From an uncultured Lachnospiraceae bacterium (GTDB taxonomy: Bacteria > Bacillota > Clostridia > Lachnospirales > Lachnospiraceae), in assembly GCA_902770965.1 (NCBI GenBank), contig CACXUY010000029.1:1-41992 (forward strand): 41,992 nt of DNA, written 5' to 3'. Of this stretch, positions 1 through 8,349 are shown piece after piece (within the stretch, counting starts at the first letter, position 1; every line of letters begins with the position of its first letter). A program made the position numbers and the translations under genes. The notes beneath the pieces are model-generated. The model was not told the origin of the DNA. It searched no databases and was given only the letters and a program-made list of their open reading frames with translations.

Positions 1-1
1 G

Positions 2-133
2 GCAATGATGGATAGCATATGCGCTATTTTTCAACCCACCGAGGAACAAATGGAACTCTTCATAGAAATGTTTGTCGGTCGTCTCCCTGATTATATGCGG
101 AAATCATTAGCGAAAATGGCTTTGGTGGCTTAA
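2..133 (+). CDS. C-terminal fragment of an unidentified protein (5' end outside window)
   Basis: An open frame enters from the left edge and ends at a TAA at 131-133, giving 43 residues that include EEQMELFIEMFVGRL and DYMRKSLAKMALVA. It is the only plus-strand frame here and runs toward a truncated gene on the other strand. I do not recognise the family. Its position next to a tandem repeat and a broken gene makes a mobile-element remnant possible, but nothing in these residues proves a transposase. Confidence 0.3.
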   Translation, partial: AMMDSICAIFQPTEEQMELFIEMFVGRLPDYMRKSLAKMALVA

Positions 134-169
134 TAAGATCTGCCTGATTACCTACATTATTGAATTTTC

Positions 170-235
170 AAGGTGCGAAGTCCATTTTGTATGGGAAGTT
201 TTAAGGTGCGAAGTCCATTTTGTATGGGAAGTTTT
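170..235. repeat. 33-bp direct repeat, two perfect tandem copies
   Basis: The unit starting AAGGTGCGAAGTCC and ending ATGGGAAGTTTT occurs at 170-202 and 203-235 with no difference between copies. The second copy overlaps the stop codon of the truncated SGNH hydrolase on the minus strand, so the repeat defines the break in that gene. It may be a duplicated end of a mobile element; no transposase is visible to test this. Confidence 0.9.
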
Positions 236-599
236 AGTCAGTGATACCTGTAACAGAATTCACTCCGCCCTTTCTGTCAACGACAGCCACCGAAAGGCCT
301 TCTTCCCCACAATTCTTTTTATGGTCTAGTCCCAAAACCTTTGATACTACCGTTTGATAACCTTTCGCAACTTCACCAATATTTTCACCTCGTGCATACT
401 CTTTTCCGTCTTGCCAGGTAATACTGTCTCCATGACTAATATAGGTTTTACCAGACCATACTGATGCTATTGATTCTGGTGAATGATTCTTGTGGTCACA
501 TATCAAGAAAACAGCCAGATTTCCTATGAGAAGAATAATCACAACGCTTAACATCGTAATCCGAATAGCATTCCATTTCTTCATAGATATCCCGTCCAT
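234..599 (-). pseudogene. Truncated membrane-anchored SGNH/GDSL hydrolase
   Basis: The 121-residue product has a short basic N-terminus, one membrane segment (about residues 13-33, SVVIILLIGNLAVFL) and then TYISHGDSITWQDGKEY, the block I motif (GDSx with the nucleophile serine) of SGNH hydrolases, followed by a typical KGYQTVVSKVLGL stretch. The usual domain is about 200 residues, with block III Asn and a C-terminal Asp-His pair. All of that is missing, because the frame stops at a TAA at the edge of a 33-bp tandem repeat. The fragment should therefore lack activity. It lies 16 bp downstream of the radical SAM gene, so it was probably the last gene of the polysaccharide operon, perhaps a glycan de-O-acetylase or acyl esterase. 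Start may be Met1 or Met6. Confidence 0.7.
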
Positions 600-615
600 T
601 AAACCTATTAGTTCA

Positions 616-1728
616 TCAGTCCTGTTGCCAGATTTTGATCCTTCGGAGGATTTCCCAAACTCTTGTCTTTAAAACAGAGACTCTGGCTACTCTACTCTTA
701 AGGATAATCATCATCTTTCGGAGCTTGCTGTACTCCTTATTACTCTCATACAACTTACTGCTCATGAATGCCTTCATTTCTGGCTGAAGCCATTCCGTCC
801 CATCGATACAGATTCTATTTCTTTCTTCTGCATAAGTAGGAGCTTCCAGTTCTGGGATCACTCCAAGCGCAATTAACGCATGCCCATTATAACAGTGCGG
901 AAGAGGGCAATTATATCCTACTGCCCCAACTCGTAATAGCTCATCAGGACTACGATAAATGTTGTCTAATTCCTTGCATCTATAACACTGAGCGACACGG
1001 CCTGTTTCCAGATTCAGGTTTAAACTCCAATCACCGGCGTAGCAGAATTCTTTTCTCTTTTTGTAGAATATCGTTGTCTTAAAATCAAATAGGGGCGAAA
1101 CAAACTGGCCCCATATTTTCTTATACTCATCCAATGGATGGCACGATAAAATATCGATCCCATCTGTCCGGTCATCTCTGGCGATAGTCACGTGGCATAG
1201 CGTACCAAGATACTCATAACAAGTTTTCTTCACTTCATCAATATATGGAATCAATTCATCTGATGGTGTTATTTCCACAGTAAAAGATGCCCCGGCATCT
1301 CTCACACTGTAAACATTTTCAAAGAATTTATCAATCCATTCCCGCCTTTTCAGTTCCAAATAGTGGAATGAAAACTTAAAGAAAAGATGTCTTAGCAATT
1401 CTTCCGGCCATCCAGCAATTTCATGGAAGCGTTGCGTCAGTGTGCCGTTAGTGACAACAGATACATAGTGTCCTTCACAAAGCAGTTTCTGAATAACGGG
1501 AAGAATATCATGTGAAAGAAGCGTTTCTCCGCCTGCACACATATTTATTAAACATACGCCTCCAAGTCTATTTCTGGACAAAGCCTTTCTTATTTCTTCC
1601 GGAGTATGAGAAAGTGCGACCAGTTTAGTATTGAATTTTCGCTTTTGAGTTATATAACAATAATGGCATCGCAGATTGCATGTTTCAGTAGGAATATAAC
1701 AGTCAATAAACCTCTTTATCTTGTCCAC
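616..1728 (-). CDS. Radical SAM protein of the polysaccharide operon
   Basis: A 370-residue protein with the radical SAM cluster motif CNLRCHYC near residues 17-24 (Cys-x3-Cys-x2-Cys), followed by the Gly-rich NMCAGGETLL stretch that normally contacts SAM. The C-terminal third has further cysteines (FCYAGDW, CYRCKEL, NCPLPHCYNGH) resembling a reduced SPASM-type auxiliary cluster site. Translation starts at GTG, placed directly after the TAA of the ABC-transporter ATPase gene, with an AGGG ribosome site 8 nt upstream, so the two genes are translationally coupled. The substrate is unknown; position in a capsule or teichoic-acid-like cluster suggests modification of a sugar, lipid carrier or associated peptide. 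The family call is secure, the role is inference. Confidence 0.85.
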   Translation of the reverse strand: MDKIKRFIDCYIPTETCNLRCHYCYITQKRKFNTKLVALSHTPEEIRKALSRNRLGGVCLINMCAGGETLLSHDILPVIQKLLCEGHYVSVVTNGTLTQRFHEIAGWPEELLRHLFFKFSFHYLELKRREWIDKFFENVYSVRDAGASFTVEITPSDELIPYIDEVKKTCYEYLGTLCHVTIARDDRTDGIDILSCHPLDEYKKIWGQFVSPLFDFKTTIFYKKRKEFCYAGDWSLNLNLETGRVAQCYRCKELDNIYRSPDELLRVGAVGYNCPLPHCYNGHALIALGVIPELEAPTYAEERNRICIDGTEWLQPEMKAFMSSKLYESNKEYSKLRKMMIILKSRVARVSVLKTRVWEILRRIKIWQQD

Positions 1729-3009
1729 TTAATGTCCCTTCCTCACACATAGCGGTTGATTGTAGAAAAATCCCCAATACCGCGAAGACCAAAGCATATT
1801 GTTGTTGAAACCTGGTGTCTGGGCAACTTCAAAGCAAAAAACATCTTTTAAACCATCAAGGTTTACATAGCTACCCAGTTCATTAACTTCATATATTATG
1901 GGGCTTAGGGCATAACGTCCCGGAACAAGTCTGGAAATGTCTGTCTGAAAGAATAAATGCTCATGCCTGTCTCTCGATAACGCAACGCCTTTATCGGTCG
2001 TTATCATCGTAACTGGCTCTCCTATTGCGGTTTTAATGATAATACGTAAGTGTGCTTCTTCAATATCCATTTCTGAAATGCAAGTAAGATTAAACTCTAT
2101 CCGGGAACCCACTGGATAAACAGAATTCATTGCGTCCAGACATTGTAACTCTGTCATGGTAACAGGATGCGGCGAAAATTCAGGTGCCCTTTCAAGGTCT
2201 TCAAGATAAACAGTTTCCGCAGTATTTCCTCTTATGTTCATATAGGCGTTTATCGCTTCTTCAACATCACCATCAAACACAACTTTCCCATGATCGAGAA
2301 CAATGCACCTATCGCAGAGCTGGCGTATAGTGTTCATGTTATGACTGACGTATAAAATGCTTCTGCCCTCAGATCTCGATATGTCGCTCATCTTCTCCAA
2401 ACATTTCTTTTGAAAAGCCATATCCCCAACAGCCAACACCTCATCCATAATCATGATTTCAGCATCTAAGTGCGCAGCAACGGCGAAGGCTAGCTTTACA
2501 TACATACCAGAGCTATATCTCTTCACCGGTGTATCAATGAACTTTCTGCATTCCGAGAATTCAATAATATCCTCAATCTTGGCATCAATCTCCCGTTTTT
2601 TCATGCCAAGGATAGCACCGTTCATGTAAATGTTTTCACGCCCTGTCAGTTCGCCATGGAAACCAGTACCAATCTCTAGCATGGAAGCCACGCGGCCGTT
2701 CAACCCAATCCGACCACTTGTAGGAGCAGTTACTCTGGATATCAGCTTTAGCAACGTAGACTTTCCGGCACCGTTATGACCAATGATGCCCACACGTTCG
2801 CCCTTTTTAACAGAGAACGAAACGCTATCTAAAGCCAAATATTTTTCTCCAAATGTGTATTCCTTCTCTCCTATCTTCTTAGTCGGATCTTCCAGGCGAA
2901 GCCTCCTTGCTCTTCGCCTCTGCAACTCCTCCCGTAGTGTTGTGCCGCCGATCTGCCCAAGCATGTATTCTTTGGAGACATTTTGAATCTCCAACATTAG
3001 TTCATCCAT
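1729..3009 (-). CDS. wzt: Polysaccharide/teichoic-acid ABC exporter ATP-binding protein with C-terminal Wzt-type domain
   Basis: Energises export of an undecaprenyl-linked polysaccharide with the adjacent permease. The nucleotide-binding domain has Walker A GHNGAGKST, signature YSSGMYVKLAFAVA, Walker B AEIMIMDEVLAVGD and the H-loop SHN. Residues after about 265 form a separate beta-rich extension of the kind that in Wzt proteins binds the terminal residue of the glycan before export. The frame can begin at GTG 3018, but ATG at 3009 is preferred because AAGGTG lies 6 nt before it. The gene starts 10 bp after the permease stop and abuts the radical SAM gene, so all are one operon. A Wzt with a binding extension suggests that chain length or end structure is checked at export. 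Confidence 0.93.
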   Translation of the reverse strand: MDELMLEIQNVSKEYMLGQIGGTTLREELQRRRARRLRLEDPTKKIGEKEYTFGEKYLALDSVSFSVKKGERVGIIGHNGAGKSTLLKLISRVTAPTSGRIGLNGRVASMLEIGTGFHGELTGRENIYMNGAILGMKKREIDAKIEDIIEFSECRKFIDTPVKRYSSGMYVKLAFAVAAHLDAEIMIMDEVLAVGDMAFQKKCLEKMSDISRSEGRSILYVSHNMNTIRQLCDRCIVLDHGKVVFDGDVEEAINAYMNIRGNTAETVYLEDLERAPEFSPHPVTMTELQCLDAMNSVYPVGSRIEFNLTCISEMDIEEAHLRIIIKTAIGEPVTMITTDKGVALSRDRHEHLFFQTDISRLVPGRYALSPIIYEVNELGSYVNLDGLKDVFCFEVAQTPGFNNNMLWSSRYWGFFYNQPLCVRKGH

Positions 3010-3019
3010 ATATTTCACC

Positions 3020-3883
3020 TTAAATTGTATCCATGAAAGTACGTTCTATTCTGCTGAAAAGTATTAATCCTATCATAAAAACGACAATGGTTATCACCCA
3101 GCTTATCAGGAAATATTTCAGATTGAAATACCCAAAGCCAAACACTGCCTTCCTGAATGCGGTTAAGATTGGAGAAACAGGATTTAGCATATAAACCCCC
3201 TGATACTTTTTTGGTATCATACCAAGCCCATAGGCAATCGGTGATCCATATCGCCAAAGATCAAGCCCGAACCCAACGAGCATTGCCAGGTCGCGATATT
3301 TTGTAGTAACAGAAGAAATAATAATCCCAATCCCGACAGCAAGCATAATCATTTGAACGATGAGAAGAGGAATCATAAGCAGCATGGGTGTAATACGAAT
3401 ATCCGTACCACCTCTGAGCATAAAGAAGAGCCAGAATACTATCAACATCACAAACTGAATGGCGAAGGATATCAATCTAGAAAAAGCTGTAGAAACAGGT
3501 GCAACCAACCTTGGATAATATACCTTTCCCATCGTCTCTCGATTATTCAGAAATGTATTTGATGTGGCTCCTAGTGTAGATGAAAAGTATCCCCAACAAA
3601 TATTACCACACATATAAAATAAAAAACCTGGTACTACATACCCTCCCGGAACATCTGCTGTAGTTAGTTTCGCCAAATTGCCAAAAACAACGGTGAAAAC
3701 AAGTGTCGTCAAAAGCGGTTGAATGATAGCCCAGAGAGGACCAAGGATCGTCTGCTTGTATTGTGCCGTAAAATCCCTCTTTACAAAAAGAAAGATAAGA
3801 TCCCGATATTGGAATGTCTCTTTTATATGAAGATCAAAGAGATGGTGTTCTGAAGTGATTTCAGTTTTAAACTGCTGGCTCAT
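3020..3883 (-). CDS. wzm: Polysaccharide/teichoic-acid ABC exporter permease (ABC-2 type)
   Basis: About 287 residues with an N-terminal cytoplasmic segment (HLFDLHIKETFQYRDLI), the family motif KRDFTAQYKQTILGPLWAI and six predicted membrane helices, as in Wzm/TagG/RfbA permeases. The C-terminal helices flank YMLNPVSPILTAFR, a conserved stretch in this family. An upstream ATG at 3898 is in frame, but the ATG at 3883 has GGGAG 8 nt before it and is the better start. It lies just after the GT2-pyruvyltransferase gene and just before the ATPase gene. It should act as a dimer in the cytoplasmic membrane, exporting the lipid-linked glycan made by the neighbouring transferases. Confidence 0.93.
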   Translation of the reverse strand: MSQQFKTEITSEHHLFDLHIKETFQYRDLIFLFVKRDFTAQYKQTILGPLWAIIQPLLTTLVFTVVFGNLAKLTTADVPGGYVVPGFLFYMCGNICWGYFSSTLGATSNTFLNNRETMGKVYYPRLVAPVSTAFSRLISFAIQFVMLIVFWLFFMLRGGTDIRITPMLLMIPLLIVQMIMLAVGIGIIISSVTTKYRDLAMLVGFGLDLWRYGSPIAYGLGMIPKKYQGVYMLNPVSPILTAFRKAVFGFGYFNLKYFLISWVITIVVFMIGLILFSRIERTFMDTI

Positions 3884-3904
3884 TCCCGTATCTCCCATAG
3901 TTGA

Positions 3905-5935
3905 CTATCGACATCCCCTTAAAGCATCATACAACGGTTTCATAGCTTCTTCTATATAGGCTCTGTTATATCTTGGTTGTACTCGTTCCAACTCACATAT
4001 TACCACAAGAATATCATCCACGTTTTCAACAAGGCGAATATAATCTAAATCTTTTAACCATTCATAACAGCCCCAAACTTTATGACTAAGACTTTCAAAA
4101 ACAATACAAGGAGTTTCCGTAATAGCAGCAAATATCATACCATGCAGCCGATCTGTAATGACAAGTTTTGCGGAAGCAAATTCTTTTAATTTCTCGTAAA
4201 CAGCTTTATCTCGATGTTCCAGATCAATATTCTCAGCGAGTACCGTATCAGTAAAGCGAAGATTATTATCGAACTTCTCAGTTATAATTCTGAGCAAAAA
4301 GTCACGATTCTCATCGGATATTGTTCGTTCTTTATCAGATCTCAGGCATATTAGACACCCATTTCTTTCTAATGCAGGTAGCTTCTGGTCTAATGCCATC
4401 ACTACATCCGGCACAAGTTCTATATGAACTTGTGGCATCCATGTTTTCATGAAGTCATAACTGATTTTCTCGCGCAGGAAGATGGTAAGATTTGGATGGG
4501 ATTCATAAACTGATTTTGATTTCTGAAAAAAACCTTTTCCCATCTCTGTTTTCATATCAAAAAAGACTGTTTGAGGAAATACAATAATTCTGTGCTTATC
4601 AAACGCTTCCACCGTCCCAAGAAATCTTTCCTCTTCATTAGGCCATAAGCTGCCAAGCCATCCGCCACCAGTGATCAATACAGTTTTCCTGGGAGACGTT
4701 AGTGATGCCATTCTTCTTTCCATCTGATTGCTTTCAGGATAATCCAGCGTTGTAATCTGTACAGCTTCAAGTATTTGTTTCTCAGCTAAAGCAATTGCAT
4801 GATCACCAAGATTACCATGAAGAGGAGTTTGTAAAAGAACAGCCTTATTATATCGCATATTTCCGCAATATGTACATAGCCGTGATATGTCCTTTCGGTA
4901 CTTTGGAATTCTTTTACAATGGCTCCATAGCCACTGTGCATAGGGCATCTTCTTTATTGCACGCTTTATCCTTACCCATATGCTATGCGCAATTCTCACA
5001 CTAGGGAATGCGTCAATATAAACAAATAGGTCTTCACCACGCCGCCAAAGGCTGATCCACTTGTATTTACGAAAACGAATAAGAATTCGTTTGAATTGCT
5101 TCTGCAAACGATGCTTGCAGTATTGTTTCTCTTTGTTGGTAAGAAAGTTTCGATAGTTTAATTTGTCCCTTTCAGTTCTAATTCTATTTACTAATTGAAA
5201 GAAAATAGATCTCGCAATATCAAAATCACCACGTTTAGCAAAAAAATCAATTTGCTCCTCAAAAGCATCAAGGGCATCAAGGCGATGAGGATTCCATTGG
5301 CTTTGCATAATTCCGTTTTCATTCTGAAAATAGGCATATAGCGTTTGGTTAAGTACAACAATATGGTTGCACTGAAAAAGAAGCTTGTAAGTAGTAAATT
5401 CATCCTCATGTAATTTGCCTACTGGAAAACGAATATCATAAAATAACTCTTTCCGATACAACTTTCCCCATGCAACAATGGCTCCACCTGTTATGTAATA
5501 ATCCTCTGGTGTTTTTAAGACTGGAAACATTTCCACAATTTCCGGTAGTTTATCTTCCTTAGTTCGGATAAAATCACATACTGCGATGGAACTACTTGTT
5601 TTATATGCTTCATTATATAAATATTCTAGATATTTATGATGAACCCAATCATCACTATCTATAAATGTGATCCATTCACTATCACTATTATTAAACGACC
5701 AGTTAATCCCTGCATTTCGCGCTGCAGAAAGTCCTGCGTTCTTCTGATGTATAACATAAATATTGAGATAGTTCTTCGCATAAGTATCACAAATTACGCC
5801 AGACTGATCCGGTGAGCCATCATCTATAAGAATTATTTCAAAATCTTTGTAGGTTTGTTTAAGAATACTATCAACACATCGCTTCAAGTACATTTCAACT
5901 TTATAAACTGGAACTATCACAGTAATATTTGCCAA
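3905..5935 (-). CDS. Bifunctional GT2 glycosyltransferase - polysaccharide pyruvyltransferase fusion
   Basis: A 676-residue two-domain protein. Residues 1 to about 250 are a GT-A family 2 glycosyltransferase with ITVIVPVYKVEMYLKRC, IDDGSPD (38-44) and the metal-binding FIDSDDW (91-97). Residues about 363-670 match the polysaccharide pyruvyltransferase (CsaB/PssM-like) family, with HGNLGDHAIALAE (373-385), TGGGWLGS and FPQTVFFD. A basic helical linker joins them. Transfer of a sugar and its later ketal pyruvylation are therefore probably done by one polypeptide. The start is TTG: an in-frame TAA lies 9 nt upstream and a GGGGG ribosome site lies 8 nt upstream, so no earlier ATG is possible. Substrates are unknown. 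The pyruvyl group would add negative charge to the exported glycan. Confidence 0.88.
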   Translation of the reverse strand: MANITVIVPVYKVEMYLKRCVDSILKQTYKDFEIILIDDGSPDQSGVICDTYAKNYLNIYVIHQKNAGLSAARNAGINWSFNNSDSEWITFIDSDDWVHHKYLEYLYNEAYKTSSSIAVCDFIRTKEDKLPEIVEMFPVLKTPEDYYITGGAIVAWGKLYRKELFYDIRFPVGKLHEDEFTTYKLLFQCNHIVVLNQTLYAYFQNENGIMQSQWNPHRLDALDAFEEQIDFFAKRGDFDIARSIFFQLVNRIRTERDKLNYRNFLTNKEKQYCKHRLQKQFKRILIRFRKYKWISLWRRGEDLFVYIDAFPSVRIAHSIWVRIKRAIKKMPYAQWLWSHCKRIPKYRKDISRLCTYCGNMRYNKAVLLQTPLHGNLGDHAIALAEKQILEAVQITTLDYPESNQMERRMASLTSPRKTVLITGGGWLGSLWPNEEERFLGTVEAFDKHRIIVFPQTVFFDMKTEMGKGFFQKSKSVYESHPNLTIFLREKISYDFMKTWMPQVHIELVPDVVMALDQKLPALERNGCLICLRSDKERTISDENRDFLLRIITEKFDNNLRFTDTVLAENIDLEHRDKAVYEKLKEFASAKLVITDRLHGMIFAAITETPCIVFESLSHKVWGCYEWLKDLDYIRLVENVDDILVVICELERVQPRYNRAYIEEAMKPLYDALRGCR

Positions 5936-6031
5936 ATTATATTACCCCCATGCTAATGAAGGAAGATTGCGTCTACTATTGACTCCTCTGCCACTCTACT
6001 ATGCCTCGAGCGTTGGCTAACATCTTTTTTC

Positions 6032-7195
6032 TCATCGTGTCTTTTTTGATCTTTGTTTCTGTTCATATAGTGCCTTTACATAATTCTTTGTGTTGGTCTT
6101 ATCAAACCCTGCTTGTTTCACCATTTTTACGCCGTTTTCTCTCACGCCACATAATTGAAAATCTATTTTCTCTATAACTTCAACCCATTCATCAGGTCCT
6201 TTATCAATGGGTAAGCACCAGACATTATTATTTATAATGACTTCTTTAGGAAAGCGATCAGATAAAATGCAAGGAAGCCCACTTGCCTGAGCTTCAACCG
6301 CACTAATTCCTAACCCTTCAGATTCACTGGGCATTAGAAAGACATCCATAGCTGAAAGCCATTTGGGTACATCATCGGTAGTGCCATAAAGAATAACCTT
6401 ATCTTCCAAATGTAATTCTATCATTTTTTTAATAAGCTTGTTTTTCATATTGCCTTTTCCAAATATCACTAGTTTAGCACTATTTCGATTATTCTGAAGT
6501 AACAAAGACAGTACTTCCAGAAGAAATAAATGATTCTTTCCAGAATTCAAATGTCCTACTGCTCCAAGTAATAATTCTGTGTCATTTATTCTCAAATCAT
6601 TACGACCTTCTATCCTTTTATGATAATTAAAGAGAAAACGATCACTCTGAATAGTATTTGGAACAAAAATCCACTTATCACTACTGACTCCTTTTTCACC
6701 AAAAAGGTAATTCCCTGCTTTTACAGAGCAGCCAGCAAAAGTTGTTGCGTATTTTTTTATCCACATAATCATGAAACGATGAATAACCTTATCCCTTAAT
6801 CGTTCTGGATAAGCACCGTGTGAATGTGAAATACGAATATGTATGCCAAGTCGCTTTGCTACTCTAAGCAGATCAAGATTATATCCAAAAACGCCAGAAT
6901 GAATATGAATTACATCAATTGAGTTCTTATTAATAATGTCACTTATATCATCAATTACTTTTTTCCTTGCCCGTATATTTTTAAAGTTTATAGATCTTGA
7001 AATGTTACCTGTGTGAATCCTTACACCCAATTCTTTAAATTCCTTTTCAAGAAACGAGTCTTCCACTCTATCACGAAAATATGCATGGATATTGCTATAT
7101 TTATATATTTCTTTAATTCCTTTAATCCATTGGAGCATAAACAGGGTAATCCCCCCTCGTTCCAAGCTGGCATCCGTTGCTAATAGTACATTCAT
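6032..7195 (-). CDS. GT4-family (GT-B fold) glycosyltransferase
   Basis: About 387 residues. The N-terminal domain has the loop LERGGITLFMLQW and HSHGAYPERLR; the C-terminal nucleotide-sugar-binding domain has GAVGHLNSGKNH, IFGKGN and the EX7E motif in SESEGLGISAVEAQASGLP. These are hallmarks of retaining GT4 enzymes such as capsular EpsF/CapM-type transferases. Two in-frame starts exist (7204 and 7195); the second is preferred because AAAGG lies about 9 nt upstream, whereas the first ATG overlaps it. It has no membrane segment and should act at the cytoplasmic face on the lipid-linked precursor. Gaps of about 100 bp separate it from both neighbours, with no clear terminator. Donor and acceptor cannot be read from the sequence. 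Confidence 0.9.
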   Translation of the reverse strand: MNVLLATDASLERGGITLFMLQWIKGIKEIYKYSNIHAYFRDRVEDSFLEKEFKELGVRIHTGNISRSINFKNIRARKKVIDDISDIINKNSIDVIHIHSGVFGYNLDLLRVAKRLGIHIRISHSHGAYPERLRDKVIHRFMIMWIKKYATTFAGCSVKAGNYLFGEKGVSSDKWIFVPNTIQSDRFLFNYHKRIEGRNDLRINDTELLLGAVGHLNSGKNHLFLLEVLSLLLQNNRNSAKLVIFGKGNMKNKLIKKMIELHLEDKVILYGTTDDVPKWLSAMDVFLMPSESEGLGISAVEAQASGLPCILSDRFPKEVIINNNVWCLPIDKGPDEWVEVIEKIDFQLCGVRENGVKMVKQAGFDKTNTKNYVKALYEQKQRSKKTR

Positions 7196-7329
7196 CTTTT
7201 TCATCCTTTAGAAATCTAATTCTTCTGTAATGTATTCATTAAGTTTTGATTTATAAAACTGTTCAGTTGTTTATGTTCATATTTGTGTCCATGAAAGCCG
7301 TTTTCACAGGCAGCCATGAAAGGTTCCTT

Positions 7330-8349
7330 TCATACTTCAAAATCTGATTTTTCAGCAAGAATAGTATCAAAATCTTCTTGTATCTTATTTCGAAGTTTTT
7401 TAAAAGACGATTCTGGCAATGGCTTAAAATCGTTGATGCAAATCAACGGTTGTAATTGTCTACGTATCATCATATGCATCCGTTCATCATCCTCGTGAGC
7501 AGAAAAACAACAGTGCATAAGTGGTTTACGTGGTATAAAATTACCGTCTGCAAGCTGTTGATGTCGAATAAGCCATTGATTTACATCCCTGTCATCTCTC
7601 AGTGGATGGCCAGATGTTGCATCTAAAATATCATAATCATTCTTCCACGCTTTCTCGAAACTTGATTTCAAAAATGCATTTGGCAAATGTGTTTCAATAA
7701 AACCGATGAATCTAGGCCAAGGCAATAATAATAGATTTCTAAAATTATTTTTTCCATAGCAAGGATGAAACCATTTTAAAGGATGTGCCTTAACGCAGCT
7801 ATGAAAATCATAGTCAGCATTCATATATTCAATATCATTTAAGTATACCGGCGAAATATGAGATCCTCTTCCATTTCTAGCTAATTCTGTTGCAGTAATT
7901 GGATTAATAATAGCATGATCTCTGGGATATCCGTTTTTAAAGAAAAAGTCACTGTTCAGCGGTGATAAAATAAACGTATCATCGTTGAAATAGACAAATT
8001 TATCGCTTAACCCTTTTATCCTATGGAGATTTAACTCTATCGGATGTGAACTGAACACAGGAAGATACTTAGCGGGTATGTAGTCACTATGATACACTAT
8101 TTCTATTTTGGGATGACTTCTATTTAACCATATTGGTGGTTTTTGATCACAAATAAACCATATTTTATGTACCCACGGGGTAAACTTCTGAACTCCTCTA
8201 AACCAATATCTTAATAACCCCCAATCCAAATAACGATGGTTTAAAGAGTCTGATGATTTGAGAACTAAAACTTTGTTCCTTCTCATTATCCATTCTGGAT
8301 CATTACCATCTACCCACGGAATAACAAAATCAATTTGTTCCTCTTTCAT
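7330..8349 (-). CDS. Stealth-family capsular polysaccharide hexose-1-phosphate transferase
   Basis: About 339 residues with the ordered conserved regions of Stealth proteins: CR1 IDFVIPWVDGNDPEW at the N-terminus, CR2 LLRYWFRGVQKFTPWVHKI followed by IWFICDQKPPIWLN, CR3 RIKGLSDKFVYFNDDTFIL, and a C-terminal CR4-like segment around DDRDVNQWLIRHQQL. Members characterised in capsule systems transfer hexose-1-phosphate, making phosphodiester-linked polymers. The frame extends upstream to 8397, but that part overlaps the GT2 gene, and CR1 begins almost immediately after the Met at 8349, which is taken as the start (20-bp overlap with the upstream gene, so coupled translation). With the pyruvyltransferase it suggests an anionic, phosphate-bearing glycan. 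Confidence 0.9.
   Translation of the reverse strand: MKEEQIDFVIPWVDGNDPEWIMRRNKVLVLKSSDSLNHRYLDWGLLRYWFRGVQKFTPWVHKIWFICDQKPPIWLNRSHPKIEIVYHSDYIPAKYLPVFSSHPIELNLHRIKGLSDKFVYFNDDTFILSPLNSDFFFKNGYPRDHAIINPITATELARNGRGSHISPVYLNDIEYMNADYDFHSCVKAHPLKWFHPCYGKNNFRNLLLLPWPRFIGFIETHLPNAFLKSSFEKAWKNDYDILDATSGHPLRDDRDVNQWLIRHQQLADGNFIPRKPLMHCCFSAHEDDERMHMMIRRQLQPLICINDFKPLPESSFKKLRNKIQEDFDTILAEKSDFEV

Noticed and set aside
7205-7329. Transcription terminator between the GT4 and Stealth genes
   Set aside because: No inverted repeat followed by a T-run was found; the gap does not clearly split the operon.
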